The position numbers and the translations under genes are program-made. A model generated the notes under the pieces. It was not told the origin of the DNA and ran no database searches. It saw only the letters and a program-made list of their open reading frames with translations. DNA of 64,000 bases, from the NCBI GenBank assembly GCA_031263485.1, contig JAISFS010000046.1, positions 22,662 through 86,661 on the forward strand, in the 5' to 3' direction. This DNA comes from Deltaproteobacteria bacterium. Lineage in GTDB: Bacteria; Desulfobacterota; Desulfarculia; Adiutricales; Adiutricaceae. Shown here one piece after another: positions 40,137-50,703 of this stretch (positions are counted from its first letter, which is position 1; every line of letters begins with the position of its first letter).

Positions 40137-41204
40137 CTACGGCCGCAAGCCGGCGAGCGGCAGGCCCAATCCCTCGTCCTCGCCGGTCATGAGGTTCATG
40201 TTGGCGACCGCCTGGGTGGCCGCGCCCCGGGCGAGGTTGTCTATGACCGAGACGATCTTGAGTATCCCCGCGCCCTCGTCGTGGAACAGCGCCACATCGC
40301 AGAAGTTGGTGCCCCGCACGTCCACGGTCTGGGGTACGCCGCCCTCCTCCCTGAAACGAACGAAGCGCTCCGCGCGGTAGCGGGCCTCGTAAAGCGCCCT
40401 TATCTCCGGGTAAGGCGGGAGCCTTTCCGAATCGAGGTACACGGTCGCCTCTATGCCGCGGTTCATGGGGACCAGGTGCGGCGTGAACGCGAGCCTCAAG
40501 GGCTTCCCGCCGGCCAGCGCGAGTTCCTGGGCCATCTCGGGGGTGTGGGCGTGCCCGATCACCTTGTAGGCCCTGAAATTCTCCGCCACCTCGGCAAAGA
40601 GGTTCGGCACCAGCGCGGACTTGCCGGCGCCCGAGACCCCGCTCTTGCAGTCGGCTATCACGGGGGAATCGGGTCCCAAAAGGCTTCTCTCTGCGAGCGG
40701 GAGGAGCGAGAGGATCACGCAGGTGGGATAGCAGCCGGGGTTCGCGACCAGCCGCGCCGATTTGATCTCCCCGCGGCGGATCTCCGGGAGCCCGTAGACA
40801 GCCTCGCCCAGGAGTTCCGGGGCGGAGTGCTCGGTCTTGTACCATCTGGGGTACATGGCCGGGGACTTCAGACGGAAGTCCCCGGTGAGATCCACCGCCT
40901 TCGCGCCCAGCTTCAGCACCCGCGGGGCAAGCCCCATGGAGACGCCGTGCGAGACGGCAAGAAAGAAGAGCTCCGGAAAGCGCCCCGGATCCCGGTCCTT
41001 GAGCTTCTCGAGATCCGCCGGGTCCTCCAGGACCAGATCCCCGTAGCCCGTGACCCCGGAGAGGTGGGGGAGCTCGTCCGCGAGCCTCCTGCCCTTCAAG
41101 CCCCTTGAAGTGACCAGCGTCACCTCGGAACCGGGCCTTCCCGCAAGGACGCCCAGGACGGCGGCGCCGGTGTAGCCCGTCGCCCCGATCACGCCTATCC
41201 TCAT
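40137..41204 (-). CDS. argC: N-acetyl-gamma-glutamyl-phosphate reductase
   Basis: MRIGVIGATGYTGAAVLGVLAGRP, FFLAVSHGVS, VDLTGDFRLK, YGLPEIRRGEIKSARLVANPGCYPT, KSGVSGAGK, GHAHTPEMAQEL. Confidence 0.95.
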   Translation of the reverse strand: MRIGVIGATGYTGAAVLGVLAGRPGSEVTLVTSRGLKGRRLADELPHLSGVTGYGDLVLEDPADLEKLKDRDPGRFPELFFLAVSHGVSMGLAPRVLKLGAKAVDLTGDFRLKSPAMYPRWYKTEHSAPELLGEAVYGLPEIRRGEIKSARLVANPGCYPTCVILSLLPLAERSLLGPDSPVIADCKSGVSGAGKSALVPNLFAEVAENFRAYKVIGHAHTPEMAQELALAGGKPLRLAFTPHLVPMNRGIEATVYLDSERLPPYPEIRALYEARYRAERFVRFREEGGVPQTVDVRGTNFCDVALFHDEGAGILKIVSVIDNLARGAATQAVANMNLMTGEDEGLGLPLAGLRP

Positions 41205-41662
41205 CACTCGACCTGCCTTTCCGGTCCTCCGCCCCAAGCCCTTATCCCTAAGCCCATGGCTCATGGCGCGATGGCCCGCCGCGGCGGGGGACCTTTGCGC
41301 GGCCGCAGGGCCGCAGAGAATTTCGGCTGATTCAGCAAGCCTTGCAGGGCCTTCCCCCGCAACCCCATCCCGGCTTCACGGAACGGACTCGGGCCTCGGG
41401 AGCCTTGCCGCGCAGGACCACCGAAGTCCCTTTGTCCGGGGCGTCCCCCGCCGCGCGCGCGACCGAGCGCCGCGCCCTTTCCCTTTGCCGCCGGAGCACC
41501 GTGCGGGACCGGGATTTCAGCCGCGCTGCCGGACGCCGGTCGGACTCAAGGCGACACGGCCTGGAATGGTGGCCCCAAAAACAGGAATCCGGGCCCTTCC
41601 TTCCCGGAGGGGCCCGGATCCACGTTAGTCGGACATGTCGCGGGGCGGCCCCCCGTCGCAGG

Positions 41663-42058
41663 CTACCTCTTGGAGTACTGGAAGCGGGCCCTCGCGCCCT
41701 TCTGGCCGTACTTCTTGCGCTCCTTCTCCCGGCTGTCCCGGGTGAGGAGCCCGGCCTTCTTCAGCGCGGGCCGCAGACTCTCATCGTATAGCTGCAGGGC
41801 CTTGGCGATGCCGTGGCGCACGGCGCCCGCCTGACCGGAGACGCCGCCGCCGGACGCCAGGATGTAGATGTCGAACTTCCCGTGGTTGTTCGTGAGCGAC
41901 AGCGCCTGTTCGGCTATGATGCGCAGGGTCTCCCGGGCGAAGTAGTCCTGGAGGTTGCGGCGCTTGTTGACGGTCACGGTGCCCGAACCGGGGGCGAGCC
42001 AGACCCTGGCTATGGCGTTCTTGCGTTTGCCGGTGGCGTAGAACCTTTCGATTGGCAT
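41663..42058 (-). CDS. rpsI: 30S ribosomal protein S9
   Basis: [25 protein letters not shown]...[19 protein letters not shown]...[28 protein letters not shown]. Confidence 0.97.
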   Translation of the reverse strand: MPIERFYATGKRKNAIARVWLAPGSGTVTVNKRRNLQDYFARETLRIIAEQALSLTNNHGKFDIYILASGGGVSGQAGAVRHGIAKALQLYDESLRPALKKAGLLTRDSREKERKKYGQKGARARFQYSKR

Positions 42059-42083
42059 GTCGTTCCTCGGCTAGTCCTGGCGT

Positions 42084-42521
42084 CTACAGCTCGAGCTTCT
42101 CGGGCTTCTGGGGGGAGTGGGGATGGGAAGGCCCGGCGTAGACCTTGAGCTTCTTGAGCTGACGGCGGCCCAAGGTGTTCTTGGGGAGCATGCCGCGCAC
42201 GGCGCGCATGATGACGTCCCTGGGCTTCTTCTCCAGAAGGGTCTTGGCCGCCGTCTCCTTCAGGCCCCCGATGAAGCCCGTGTAGTGGCGGTAGATCTTG
42301 TCCTCCAGCTTGCGGCCGGTGAAGCGGACCTTGTCGGCGTTGACCACGACCACGAAGTCGCCGGTGTCGCAGTGGGGGGTGAAGATCGCCTTGTGCTTGC
42401 CGCGGAGGCGGCGGGCTATCTCGGAGGCCAGGCGCCCCACCACCTTGTCGGCGGCGTCAACGAGGTACCACTTCTTCTCGACCTCGGGCTCCTTGGCCAT
42501 GAAAGACTTGTTGACATCCAT
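42084..42521 (-). CDS. rplM: 50S ribosomal protein L13
   Basis: [71 protein letters not shown]...[13 protein letters not shown]. Confidence 0.97.
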   Translation of the reverse strand: MDVNKSFMAKEPEVEKKWYLVDAADKVVGRLASEIARRLRGKHKAIFTPHCDTGDFVVVVNADKVRFTGRKLEDKIYRHYTGFIGGLKETAAKTLLEKKPRDVIMRAVRGMLPKNTLGRRQLKKLKVYAGPSHPHSPQKPEKLEL

Positions 42522-43007
42522 CTTTAAGCTACCTTGGGGGGCCTTGTTTGGCGGTCCTCGCGGGGCTGACGCCCCGACCGCCTGCGGGCCCGCGTCTCGG
42601 GCGCGGAAAGGCCTGAACTCGTGCTTATAGCACCTGCCGTCCGACGTGTCAAGAGGCGCCGACGCCCGTCCGGTCTCCGGGGGGCAGCCGCCGTTGCCGG
42701 AGAGCGGGGAACGGCCCCTGCCTACAGGGGAAAAAAAAGACCGACCCGGAAGCCCCGCCGAGCCATGGCCCGATCATCGGCTTCAGGCCAGATCAGGGCC
42801 ATATCGGAGTCGGGGGCGGGCTGGCCGAAACGCCACGCGTGCCATAATCATACGGCTTTTCGGCAACCCTTTCAAGCCCGGAAGCGCGGACGCGCGGGCG
42901 AAGGCGGACGCGCGGGGCCCGACCTCGGGACCGTTGGGGCGGTGCTCCGGGGCATGCCGGAGCCCCGCCCGCGTCCGTCCGCCCCGGAAAGGCCGACCGG
43001 GACCCGA

Positions 43008-44390
43008 TCATCGTTCCCCCTCCCGCTCGAAGACCGCGTAAAAGAAGCCGTCCATGTCGTGTCGGTGAGTGACCGTCCGAAAGCGGCCGGGGCCGATCTT
43101 GAGGGGCTCCAGCTCCGGGGGGAGGTCCTCCGCCGGATGGAAGTCCGGGCGGGAGGCCGAAAAGGCGTCCGCCACCTCGGGGCCCTCCTCGCGGGTGACG
43201 GTGCAGACGCTGTAGATGAGCCTGCCCCCGGGGCGCACGGCCATGGCGGCGGCGTCCAGGATGGATTTCTGGAAGCGAGCGAGCTTCGCGACGTCCTCGG
43301 GAACGCGCTTCCACTTGATGTCCGGCCGGCGGCGGATGACCCCCAGCCCCGTGCAGGGGGCGTCGGCGATGACCAGGTCCCAGGACGGCTCCAGCGTGGC
43401 CTCCAGGATGTCCCCCTGGAGGATCTTCACCCGGTCGAAGACGCCCAGCCTCCTGGCTTCCGCGTAGAGATCCTCGAGCCTCAGGCGGGAGTTGTCCATG
43501 GCCGCGGCCCGGGCCTCCGGGAAGGCGCCCAGCACGGCGAAGGACTTTCCGCCCACGCCCGCGCAACAGTCCAGAAACCTCCTGGGACCGGGGCCGGCGG
43601 GGGGGCCCGCCAGAAGCGCCGTCAGCTGCGAGGCCTCGTCCTGGATGCTGAAGTGCCCCTCCCTGAAGCCCGGCCAGGTGTCCGGGCGGCCCGCGGCCAC
43701 GATCTCGGGCTTCAGCCCCGCAGGCGACCAAACCGTGGGACGCGTCGGGAAACGGAGCCGCTCCGCGAACTCCTCCCTGGTCCCCCCGGCGGGGTTCAGG
43801 CGGATGGTCGGCGGCGCGGGCTGGTTCCCGGCGGCCAGGAATGCGCGGGTCTCCCTGACGCCCCACTCGGATGCCAGCTTGTTCACCAGCCATTCCGGGT
43901 GCGAGTAGAAGGTAGCCAGCCGAACCAGCTCCGGGGTGTCCTCCCCGTCACGCTCGCGTGGCCAGAACGCGTCCGACTCCTTGTCGCGCACGAAGGCCCT
44001 GAGCACCGCGTTGATGAGCCCCTCGCGGCCCGGGGTGAAGCTCTTGCCCAGCGCGGTCGTCTCGTTCACCGCGGCGTGGTGGCCCACCCGGTCCATGAAG
44101 AGGATCTGCGAGAGCCCCATGCGCAACAGGATGCGCACCGCCTTGGGGGTCTTGGAGCCCGAGCTGAGCTTCCCGTCTATCAGGAAGTCCAGCCGGCTCT
44201 GGTGGCGCAGGCAGGCGTAGACGATTGCGGAGGCGAGCGCCATGTCGCGCCGGGAGAGCATGACCCCCAGCCGTCCCAGGACGTCCTCCGGCCGGGCCCC
44301 CTCGGCGGAGGCCCTGAGGACGCCCAGCGCCACCCGGCGCGGGTTGGGGGACAGGCTCCCCCCCTGGGACTTCGCGGAGGGCTCGTACAT
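43008..44390 (-). CDS. rsmB: 16S rRNA (cytosine-C5)-methyltransferase RsmB (Sun/NusB-type)
   Basis: NusB-like N-terminus (VALGVLRASAEGARPEDVLGRL), DCCAGVGGKSFAVL, DAPCTGLGVIRRRPDIKW, YSVCTVTREE. Confidence 0.93.
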   Translation of the reverse strand: MYEPSAKSQGGSLSPNPRRVALGVLRASAEGARPEDVLGRLGVMLSRRDMALASAIVYACLRHQSRLDFLIDGKLSSGSKTPKAVRILLRMGLSQILFMDRVGHHAAVNETTALGKSFTPGREGLINAVLRAFVRDKESDAFWPRERDGEDTPELVRLATFYSHPEWLVNKLASEWGVRETRAFLAAGNQPAPPTIRLNPAGGTREEFAERLRFPTRPTVWSPAGLKPEIVAAGRPDTWPGFREGHFSIQDEASQLTALLAGPPAGPGPRRFLDCCAGVGGKSFAVLGAFPEARAAAMDNSRLRLEDLYAEARRLGVFDRVKILQGDILEATLEPSWDLVIADAPCTGLGVIRRRPDIKWKRVPEDVAKLARFQKSILDAAAMAVRPGGRLIYSVCTVTREEGPEVADAFSASRPDFHPAEDLPPELEPLKIGPGRFRTVTHRHDMDGFFYAVFEREGER

Positions 44391-45560
44391 TTCGGAAGAC
44401 CTTTCTTAGGCTTTGCCGGTCTCAGGCGCTGTAGGGTCGCCCGGGCCGCAGGCCGAACGCGGGCGGGCGCCTGGAAGAACGGACCCGGGCCGCCAGGGCA
44501 CTGGAACGCTTCGAGGGAGGGCGGGCCGGAGACTCGACCGCGAAGCCCTCCGGCCCGCCCGCCGCTCCCGGCCCCTTGTTCCTTCCGGCGGAAGCCCGGC
44601 GGAAACGCATCGGGCATTGCGCCTCCAGGCGCCGGCCGTAGCCCCGACCACAGCCAAAGATAAGCGGGATCGGGCGGAAAGGTCAACAGATGATGCGCCC
44701 TTTCCGTTAGCTCGATCGGGCGCCGCCGTCCCGGGCCCGCGCCCGGATTTTCCGTCCGAGTCCCGCAGCCGGCACTTCCTTTCAAAAATGAGGGAAAGCT
44801 TGACTTGTCCGGGAGTTCCGCGTAAGTTCACGCGGCTCTGTCGCGCCTCCGAACGCAGGGCGCCGGCGGCGCGACCCTGGAAAAACGCTCCCGATGCGGC
44901 CCAACGGCCGCCAAGTCAACGTTCCCGGACCGCCAGGAACCCCGCCTGGGGCCATGCGCTCGGGCAGGGGGCTCCGCCATGGGGCCAAGGGACCTCCGCG
45001 GATGAACCGAACTCCGCCCGATAGGGCGCCTCTTGGACTCCGCAGGCCCGTCGGCAGGGTCTTCGGGAACGCCGGTGGCCGATAACGGATAAAAAAAACC
45101 TGCGGCGAAAAATATTCCTCTTGAAATATAACCAGTGTTTTCAGCGAGTTGGCTTCACCGCCCTTCCGGGGCGCCGTCCGCAGGTGGCTCCGTTGGCTGC
45201 GCCGGCGAGCTCCGCCGATCATCTCGAACGCCCCGGGACGGCCCCGGGAGCGGACCTCAACCGATGGCCCGGGCCGACTCGGCACTCTACAAGAAAATGA
45301 GACGCCCGGACACGTCTTCTCGAAAACCGTTTAACTTTTCCCCCGGGGTGTCGATAAGAGAGCAAAGCCCGGCGGCGCCGGCAAAGACCCGAGGTCTCCT
45401 GGCCACGGGAACTGCCTCTCCAAGACGCCGCGCGGCTGGCAAATTGCGGCGCCCGGCCGACCGACGGCCCATGGCGCCCCCCGCCGGAACCCCCCGCTTA
45501 CGGCCTTCGGCCGGAGGATCGGACAGCGGAGGGCGGCACATTCTCAATTCCGGAGGGAAT

Positions 45561-45917
45561 ATGATGGCCCCTTTGAACGCATTGGATAAGATAGGCCTGA
45601 GCATCGACCAGGTCTCCCAGATGACCGGCGTCAAGAAGACTACCTTGAGATACTGGGAGAAGGAATTCTCCGAGTACCTGAAGCCGGACAGGACCGACAC
45701 GAAACGCCGCCAGTATTCCCTCCAGGAGGTGGAGAAGGTCGCGGTCTTGAAGCAACTCATTGAGGAGGAGAAGTACAAATCGGCGGGGGTGCGCCTCAAG
45801 CTCGGCCTGAACGCCTCCCTGCCCGCCGCGTCCCCCGCGGTCACGGCCGGCCCCGCCGCGCCCGCGCCCGCGTCCTTAGGCGGCAACTCCTCCGGCAGTT
45901 CGCCTCCGGACGGCTGA
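45561..45917 (+). CDS. MerR-family transcriptional regulator
   Basis: GGAGG upstream of ATG at 45561; IGLSIDQVSQMTGVKKTTLRYWEKEFSEYLKPDRTDTKRRQYSLQEVEKVAVLKQLIEEEKYKSAGVRLKL. Confidence 0.88.
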   Translation: MMAPLNALDKIGLSIDQVSQMTGVKKTTLRYWEKEFSEYLKPDRTDTKRRQYSLQEVEKVAVLKQLIEEEKYKSAGVRLKLGLNASLPAASPAVTAGPAAPAPASLGGNSSGSSPPDG

Positions 45918-46017
45918 TGGCCCTCCAGGGCCCGATCTTGCCCGGGGCCGGCCCAGAAGGCTCCGGGACTCCGGCGTAAGCCAGGGACGGCGACGGCGTA
46001 TATTCGCCACGCGGCGG

Positions 46018-46060
46018 AAAAGGGAGGATTCCACAGCGAATCCTCCCTTTTCCGTTTTTT
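46018..46060 (+). terminator. Rho-independent terminator downstream of the MerR-family gene
   Basis: Perfect 13-bp stem aaaagggaggatt / aatcctccctttt with 8-nt loop ccacagcg, followed by ccgtttttt. Confidence 0.9.
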
Positions 46061-46354
46061 CTTATCGTCACTGCCCATATGCCGGGCGCGAATCGGGGAA
46101 CGAGCCAAAGCCGCAACAGAGAGTCAGGGCCGAGCAAGAGTCAGGGCCGAGACAGAACCAGTGGTCGAGGTCAGGGGCGGGGCCTGGTTGCAAGTCGAAC
46201 CCTTGCTGGCCCGCCATCGACGCGCCGCGTCCGCAGGCCGAAAAAGGACAGGGGGACGGAGATAAGGAAGGTGCGAAAGATCGAAGGCACAAAGGCAAAA
46301 AAATAAGCGTCCGCGAGAAAAACGACGCAACGCCAGGGCGATTCACGGGCTCCC

Positions 46355-47692
46355 TCATGAACGCTCTTGGGCTTCAAGCTCCTCCAGGAGCACCGCCGCC
46401 GTCGCTCCCAGCCCTTCCCCGCGCCCCAGAAAGCCCATGCCCTCGGTGGTCTTGCCCTTCACGTTGAAGCGGGCCGGATCCGCGCCCAGCGCCGATGCCA
46501 TGGCCCGTGCCATCTCCGCGCGGCGCGGGGCCACCTTCGGCCTCTCGCCCATGACCGTCAGATCGGCGTTCACCAGCCGGAAACCGCGGCCCACGTCCTC
46601 CCAGGCGTATTTTAGGAGATCGGTGCCGGAGGCGCCCTTCCAGCGGGGGTCCGTGTCCGGGAAAAGCCCGCCGATGTCCCCCGCGCCCGCCGCCCCCAGG
46701 ATGGCGTCCACCAGGGCGTGGGCCAGCACGTCAGCGTCCGAGTAGCCCAGAAGCCCGCGCTCGCCGGGGAAAAGGACGCAGCCGAGCCAAAGCGGCCGAT
46801 CGTCCTCCGCGAAGGCGTGGAAGTCCAGGCCATGGCCGGTCCGGAGCCGGGAGCCCGCCAGGCGGAAGGCGGCCGCGTCCCCGGCCGACATGGCGACCCC
46901 GCCTGCCCTAAGGCCGGCCGCCACCATCTCCGCCAGCTCCAGGTCACGGGGCGTGGTGATCTTCATGTTGATCTCGTCCCCCTCGACCAGCCGGACCGGG
47001 ATGCCCATGATCTCCGCCAGGTACGCCTCGTCCGTGGACCGGGAAAGATCGGCCCGGGCGGAGGTCAGGACCTTCTCCAGGACCGCCCTGGGGAAGCCCT
47101 GGGGCGTCTGTGCCCGCCAGAGGCCCTTGCGGGGCACCGTGCGTCCGACGAAATCGGCGGAGGTCCCGGAATCGGCGGAGGTCCCGGAATCGGCGGAGAT
47201 CACGGATTCGCCGGAGATCACTGATTCGCCGGTGGTCACGGTCTCGTCCGGACGCACGGGCGCCGTTCGGCCTTCCTTGAGGGTGTCGCTCAGCCTCAGC
47301 GCGGCTATGGCCGGGCAACCGCCGGCCGCCTTCAGGACACGGGTGATGAGATCCCCCGTGACGAAGGGCCTGACCCCGTCGTGCACCAGCACTATGTCGC
47401 AGGCGCCGTCTAAGGCTTTCAATGCGTTAAGGACGGACTCCGAGCGGAAGGAGCCGCCAACGCATACTTTTATCTTAGGGGATAGCGGCAGAAGCGCCGC
47501 CTCGAAGAGGCCTAGCCCGGAAGCGGGCACGGCGCAGACCACCTCCGCTATGCCGGGATGGAAGGCGAAGGCCGAGGCCGCCCACACCGCCACGGGAGCG
47601 CCTCCCAGAAGCCGGAGCTGCTTCAGGGTCCCGCCCGGGTCGCCGAAGCGGGTCCCAGAGCCTCCCATGGGGATAATGGCGCCGGCCTTCAA
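46355..47692 (-). CDS. ispDF: Bifunctional IspD/IspF (MEP cytidylyltransferase / MEcPP synthase)
   Basis: AGAIIPMGGSGTRFG, VLVHDGVRPFV, TPQGFPRAVL (IspD); GHGLDFHAFAED, GCVLFPGERGLLGYSDADVLAHALVDAILGAAGAGDIGGLFPDTDPRWKG (IspF). TTG at 47692 preceded by AAGGAGA is the likely start. Confidence 0.92.
   Translation of the reverse strand: MKAGAIIPMGGSGTRFGDPGGTLKQLRLLGGAPVAVWAASAFAFHPGIAEVVCAVPASGLGLFEAALLPLSPKIKVCVGGSFRSESVLNALKALDGACDIVLVHDGVRPFVTGDLITRVLKAAGGCPAIAALRLSDTLKEGRTAPVRPDETVTTGESVISGESVISADSGTSADSGTSADFVGRTVPRKGLWRAQTPQGFPRAVLEKVLTSARADLSRSTDEAYLAEIMGIPVRLVEGDEINMKITTPRDLELAEMVAAGLRAGGVAMSAGDAAAFRLAGSRLRTGHGLDFHAFAEDDRPLWLGCVLFPGERGLLGYSDADVLAHALVDAILGAAGAGDIGGLFPDTDPRWKGASGTDLLKYAWEDVGRGFRLVNADLTVMGERPKVAPRRAEMARAMASALGADPARFNVKGKTTEGMGFLGRGEGLGATAAVLLEELEAQERS
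47153..47242. repeat. 18-bp in-frame tandem repeat (5 units) inside the IspD domain
   Basis: Encodes TVTTGE-SVISGE-SVISAD-SGTSAD-SGTSAD. Confidence 0.9.
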
Positions 47693-47847
47693 GTGCGGCT
47701 GTCTCCTTCCCTCGACGACGGCCTCGGCGCACCTCGAGGCACCTGAGGGGTACCCTCTGGAAGGCTTCGGCGCACCTCGAGGCGGCCCCGGTCCCCCGGG
47801 GGCCTCAGGCCCCTGCCGGGCACATGGGCCCGCTATGAATGAAAAAT

Positions 47848-48209
47848 CCGGGCCGGCCTGTAAGCCGGGTTCTGTGCGGCCCGTCCCCTCGCGGGGCCGG
47901 GCCCGGCAGCCATTCATCTAGGCGCAGGGTCTCCCCTGCGCTCCAGCGACCAACCCGGGAACAAGGCGGGCAGCCTTATGGTTCCCTATTAGGTCTTGCT
48001 CCCGACGGGGCTTGCCTGGCCCGCCCGGTCGCCCGGACGGCCGGTGAGCTCTTACCTCACCCTTTCACCCTTGCCTTTATCAGGCGGTCTCCTTTCTGTT
48101 GCGCTTGCCCGGGGTCACCCCCGCTGGGAGTTGCCCAGCGCCGCGCCCTGTGGAGCCCGGACTTTCCTCCCGGGGCATGAAGCCCCCGGCGGCTGCCCGG
48201 CCTGCCCGG
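47848..48209 (-). ncRNA. rnpB: RNase P RNA (bacterial type A-like)
   Basis: Minus strand contains GGAGGAAAGTCCGGGCTCC (48152-48170), GTAAGAGCTCACCGG, GGAGCAAGACCTAATAGGGAACC, and 3' ACAGAACCCGGCTTA (47861-47875); the ends CCGGGCAGGCC / GGCCGGCCCGG can form helix P1. Confidence 0.95.
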
Positions 48210-48243
48210 ATGCCCTTGGCCCCGCGCCTGGCGGGGACCGAAT

Positions 48244-48705
48244 CTATGGCGCTTCCCTGTCCGCCGGCAAAAGGGCGCCCGGCAGAAGGGCCCCCGCCTT
48301 GCCCAGTCTGGCCGCCTCTCCGGCCAGGCGGTCGGCCTCGGCGTTCTGGGCTCGGAGGACGTGACGCACGGTATAGTCCTCGAAGCCCGCCAGAAGCCCC
48401 TTGACCTTGAGGTACAGCGGCCTCAGGCCCGGGTTCGCCACCCTGTAGGCCCCGGAAAGCTGGCGCACGGCCAGCTCCGAGTCCATGATTACGTCCAGCC
48501 TCCTGACGCCAAGCTCCAGGGCCTTCTCCAGGCCCAGGATGAGCCCGCGGTACTCGGCCACGTTATTGGTGGCGCGGCCCAGATAGGCCCCCAGCCCGAA
48601 GACCCTGTCTCCGCCGGGGCCGATCAGCACGGCCCCGGCCCCCCCGTGCCCGGGATTGCCCAGCGAGGCCCCGTCCGTGTTCAGGGTATGTCTTCCTTCG
48701 CTCAT
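48244..48705 (-). CDS. Ribonuclease HI family protein
   Basis: TLNTDGASLGNPGHGGAGAVLIG...NNVAEYRGLILGLEKALELGVRRLDVIMDSELAVRQL...VLRAQNAEADRLA. Confidence 0.92.
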   Translation of the reverse strand: MSEGRHTLNTDGASLGNPGHGGAGAVLIGPGGDRVFGLGAYLGRATNNVAEYRGLILGLEKALELGVRRLDVIMDSELAVRQLSGAYRVANPGLRPLYLKVKGLLAGFEDYTVRHVLRAQNAEADRLAGEAARLGKAGALLPGALLPADREAP

Positions 48706-49114
48706 CTGTAAGATCGCTTTCCCGGCTCCCCGGACCATGCGGTCCCGGGGCCCTTTACAAGAAGCCCTATGGCATCCGCCCGAAAATTGGCGGGGTGGGA
48801 CAGGGCCAGACGCCCGGACCATCCGCACGGAAATCCCGGCCCCTGCCGATGGTAAAGACCGGCCTGGACAGGTCTTAAGCTGCGGACGCCGCCAGTCCCC
48901 GAGCGGCGCCGGAAAAAAAGGCTTGCCACTTGCGCCGGAAAGGCCCGGCGGGACCGAACGGTCGCGGGGCAGGTGAAGCCGAAATCGGGAAATCCGGCAG
49001 TCCGGAGGGGCCCGGTCCCGAACCGGCCGTAAACGCCGGCATAACCCGGCTCCGGGAGGCATTGAGGGCCGGAAGGGACGATGATCCGTCGTTTCCCCGG
49101 GACGGGGAAGGGGC

Positions 49115-50122
49115 TCAACGGGGCGCGGTCTTGCCCGGCCTCCTGCCTTCTGCGGATCTGTCGGAGGCCGAGTCCATCAGGGAGGAGAAGCGGCCCTTCT
49201 GCTCCCCGGTCGGCTTGCGGGTGCCGGAGCGCATCATCTGGAGCCACACCGGCTGGACCTGAGGGAGGCTCGTCATCAGGACCTTGATGAAATTCTGTAG
49301 CTTGGGGGGGGTGAGTTTCAGCACGTCCATGACGTAGGCAAGATCGACCTCCGGATCCTCCAGCTTCATGGGGTATCCCGCCTTGTGGGCCAGGCTGTCG
49401 GAAAGGTTCACCAGCGCCGTTATCTCCTTGCGGCCCGGGCAGGACTTGGGGTTGTGGTGGAAGAGGATGCCCTCCTGGAAGACCACGGGAAGGTTCCAGT
49501 TGCGGGCAAGGAGGTAGCCGATGACGGTGTGCTTCAGGCCGAGCGAGGACTCGGCTTCCAGGAACGGCACCCCGGCATCTGTCAGCTCCATGAGCTCGTT
49601 GAACTGCTGGGGGAACTTGGAGACCAGGATGATGACGCCCAGCTCGTGGAGAAGCCCGGTTATCATCGCCTCGGACGGCTCGCAGGCCTTGGTGATGACC
49701 GCGAGCTCACGGGCTATCCAGGAGACTGAGAGCGAGTGCAGCCACAATCCCTCCCCGTCGAAGCCCCGCGGCACCTGGGAGAGGTCGAAGGTCTCGGAGA
49801 GCCCCAGGCCGACGGCCATGAACTCCAGCTCCTTGAAGCCGATGATGAGTATCGCGCGGTCTATGGTGGAAACCGGGGTGGTGAGCCCGTAGAAGGCGGA
49901 GTTGGAGAGGCTTATCACCTTGGCGGCCAGCGCGGGGTCCTGCTCCAGGACACGCTCGAGGTCCTTGGGCTGGGTCTGCTCGTTCATGAGCAGGCTCAGG
50001 AGGGTGTACATCGTATGCGGGAGGCTCACCAGCCTCCCTATGTCGGGCAGGCGGTGGGCTACCTGGGCATCGATCTGGTTTTCCAGGTCGTCTTTGGCGG
50101 TTTGCTGGCGCGTCTCTGCCAC
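49115..50122 (-). CDS. HDOD domain signalling protein
   Basis: LPDIGRLVSLPHTMYTLLSLLMNEQTQPKDLERVLEQDPALAAKVISLSNSAFYGLTTPVSTIDRAILIIGFKEL...GLLHELGVIIL; GTG at 50122 is the likely start. Confidence 0.88.
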   Translation of the reverse strand: MAETRQQTAKDDLENQIDAQVAHRLPDIGRLVSLPHTMYTLLSLLMNEQTQPKDLERVLEQDPALAAKVISLSNSAFYGLTTPVSTIDRAILIIGFKELEFMAVGLGLSETFDLSQVPRGFDGEGLWLHSLSVSWIARELAVITKACEPSEAMITGLLHELGVIILVSKFPQQFNELMELTDAGVPFLEAESSLGLKHTVIGYLLARNWNLPVVFQEGILFHHNPKSCPGRKEITALVNLSDSLAHKAGYPMKLEDPEVDLAYVMDVLKLTPPKLQNFIKVLMTSLPQVQPVWLQMMRSGTRKPTGEQKGRFSSLMDSASDRSAEGRRPGKTAPR

Positions 50123-50703
50123 GGCGTCACCCCGGAGGAAGGCGGACAAGGCTAACGATCCCGGATCCCGGCGCAACGGGCGCCGCCAGGCGCGGAGGCG
50201 CTTAAGGCGGATGAGCGGGAATTCATGCGTTTTGATTATTGCACAAATCCCCTGCCGTTGAAAGCGCCTTGCGGCACGGGAACCGACCGGCAGGCCCGGC
50301 GGGGCCGTCTGGATCCGGCCGGACCAAATCGCCCGACTCTTCCGAGAGAGATGCGGGAAAGCTTCCGCTCGCGCCTTCACGCATTTTCCCTCGGATCATC
50401 CTCCTTCTCCGCCTCTCGCCCAGATCACTGCGCCTCTCGCCCAGATCCCTGCCGGCCGTATGGACGGGAAGCCCGAGAGCCGGAGCGGCGAGGAACCCCA
50501 AGGCGATGGGCGGAGTCGCCTATGGCGAAGGCCGGTGGTCCATGCCGCGTCCGCCCGGAGAGGGACGCGGCTCCGGAAACGCGAGGCCACGCCTCGCGAC
50601 CGGTCAGGCAGACGGCACGGCCGATGCCGTATCCGTCACATGCCTGCAGGGGCCAAAGCGGGAGGGCCGACACGTCGGGCCGTCGCCAGTGCCGTGAAGC
50701 CTC

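Noticed and set aside
42621-44663. 680-aa plus-strand ORF
   Set aside because: Antisense to rsmB; no recognisable domain, low-complexity R/P/G/A-rich translation.
46160-46230. tRNA-like TTCGA stem-loop
   Set aside because: A GCAAG/CTTGC stem around GGTTCGA is present but no acceptor, D or anticodon arms could be placed; no tRNA recognised in the window.
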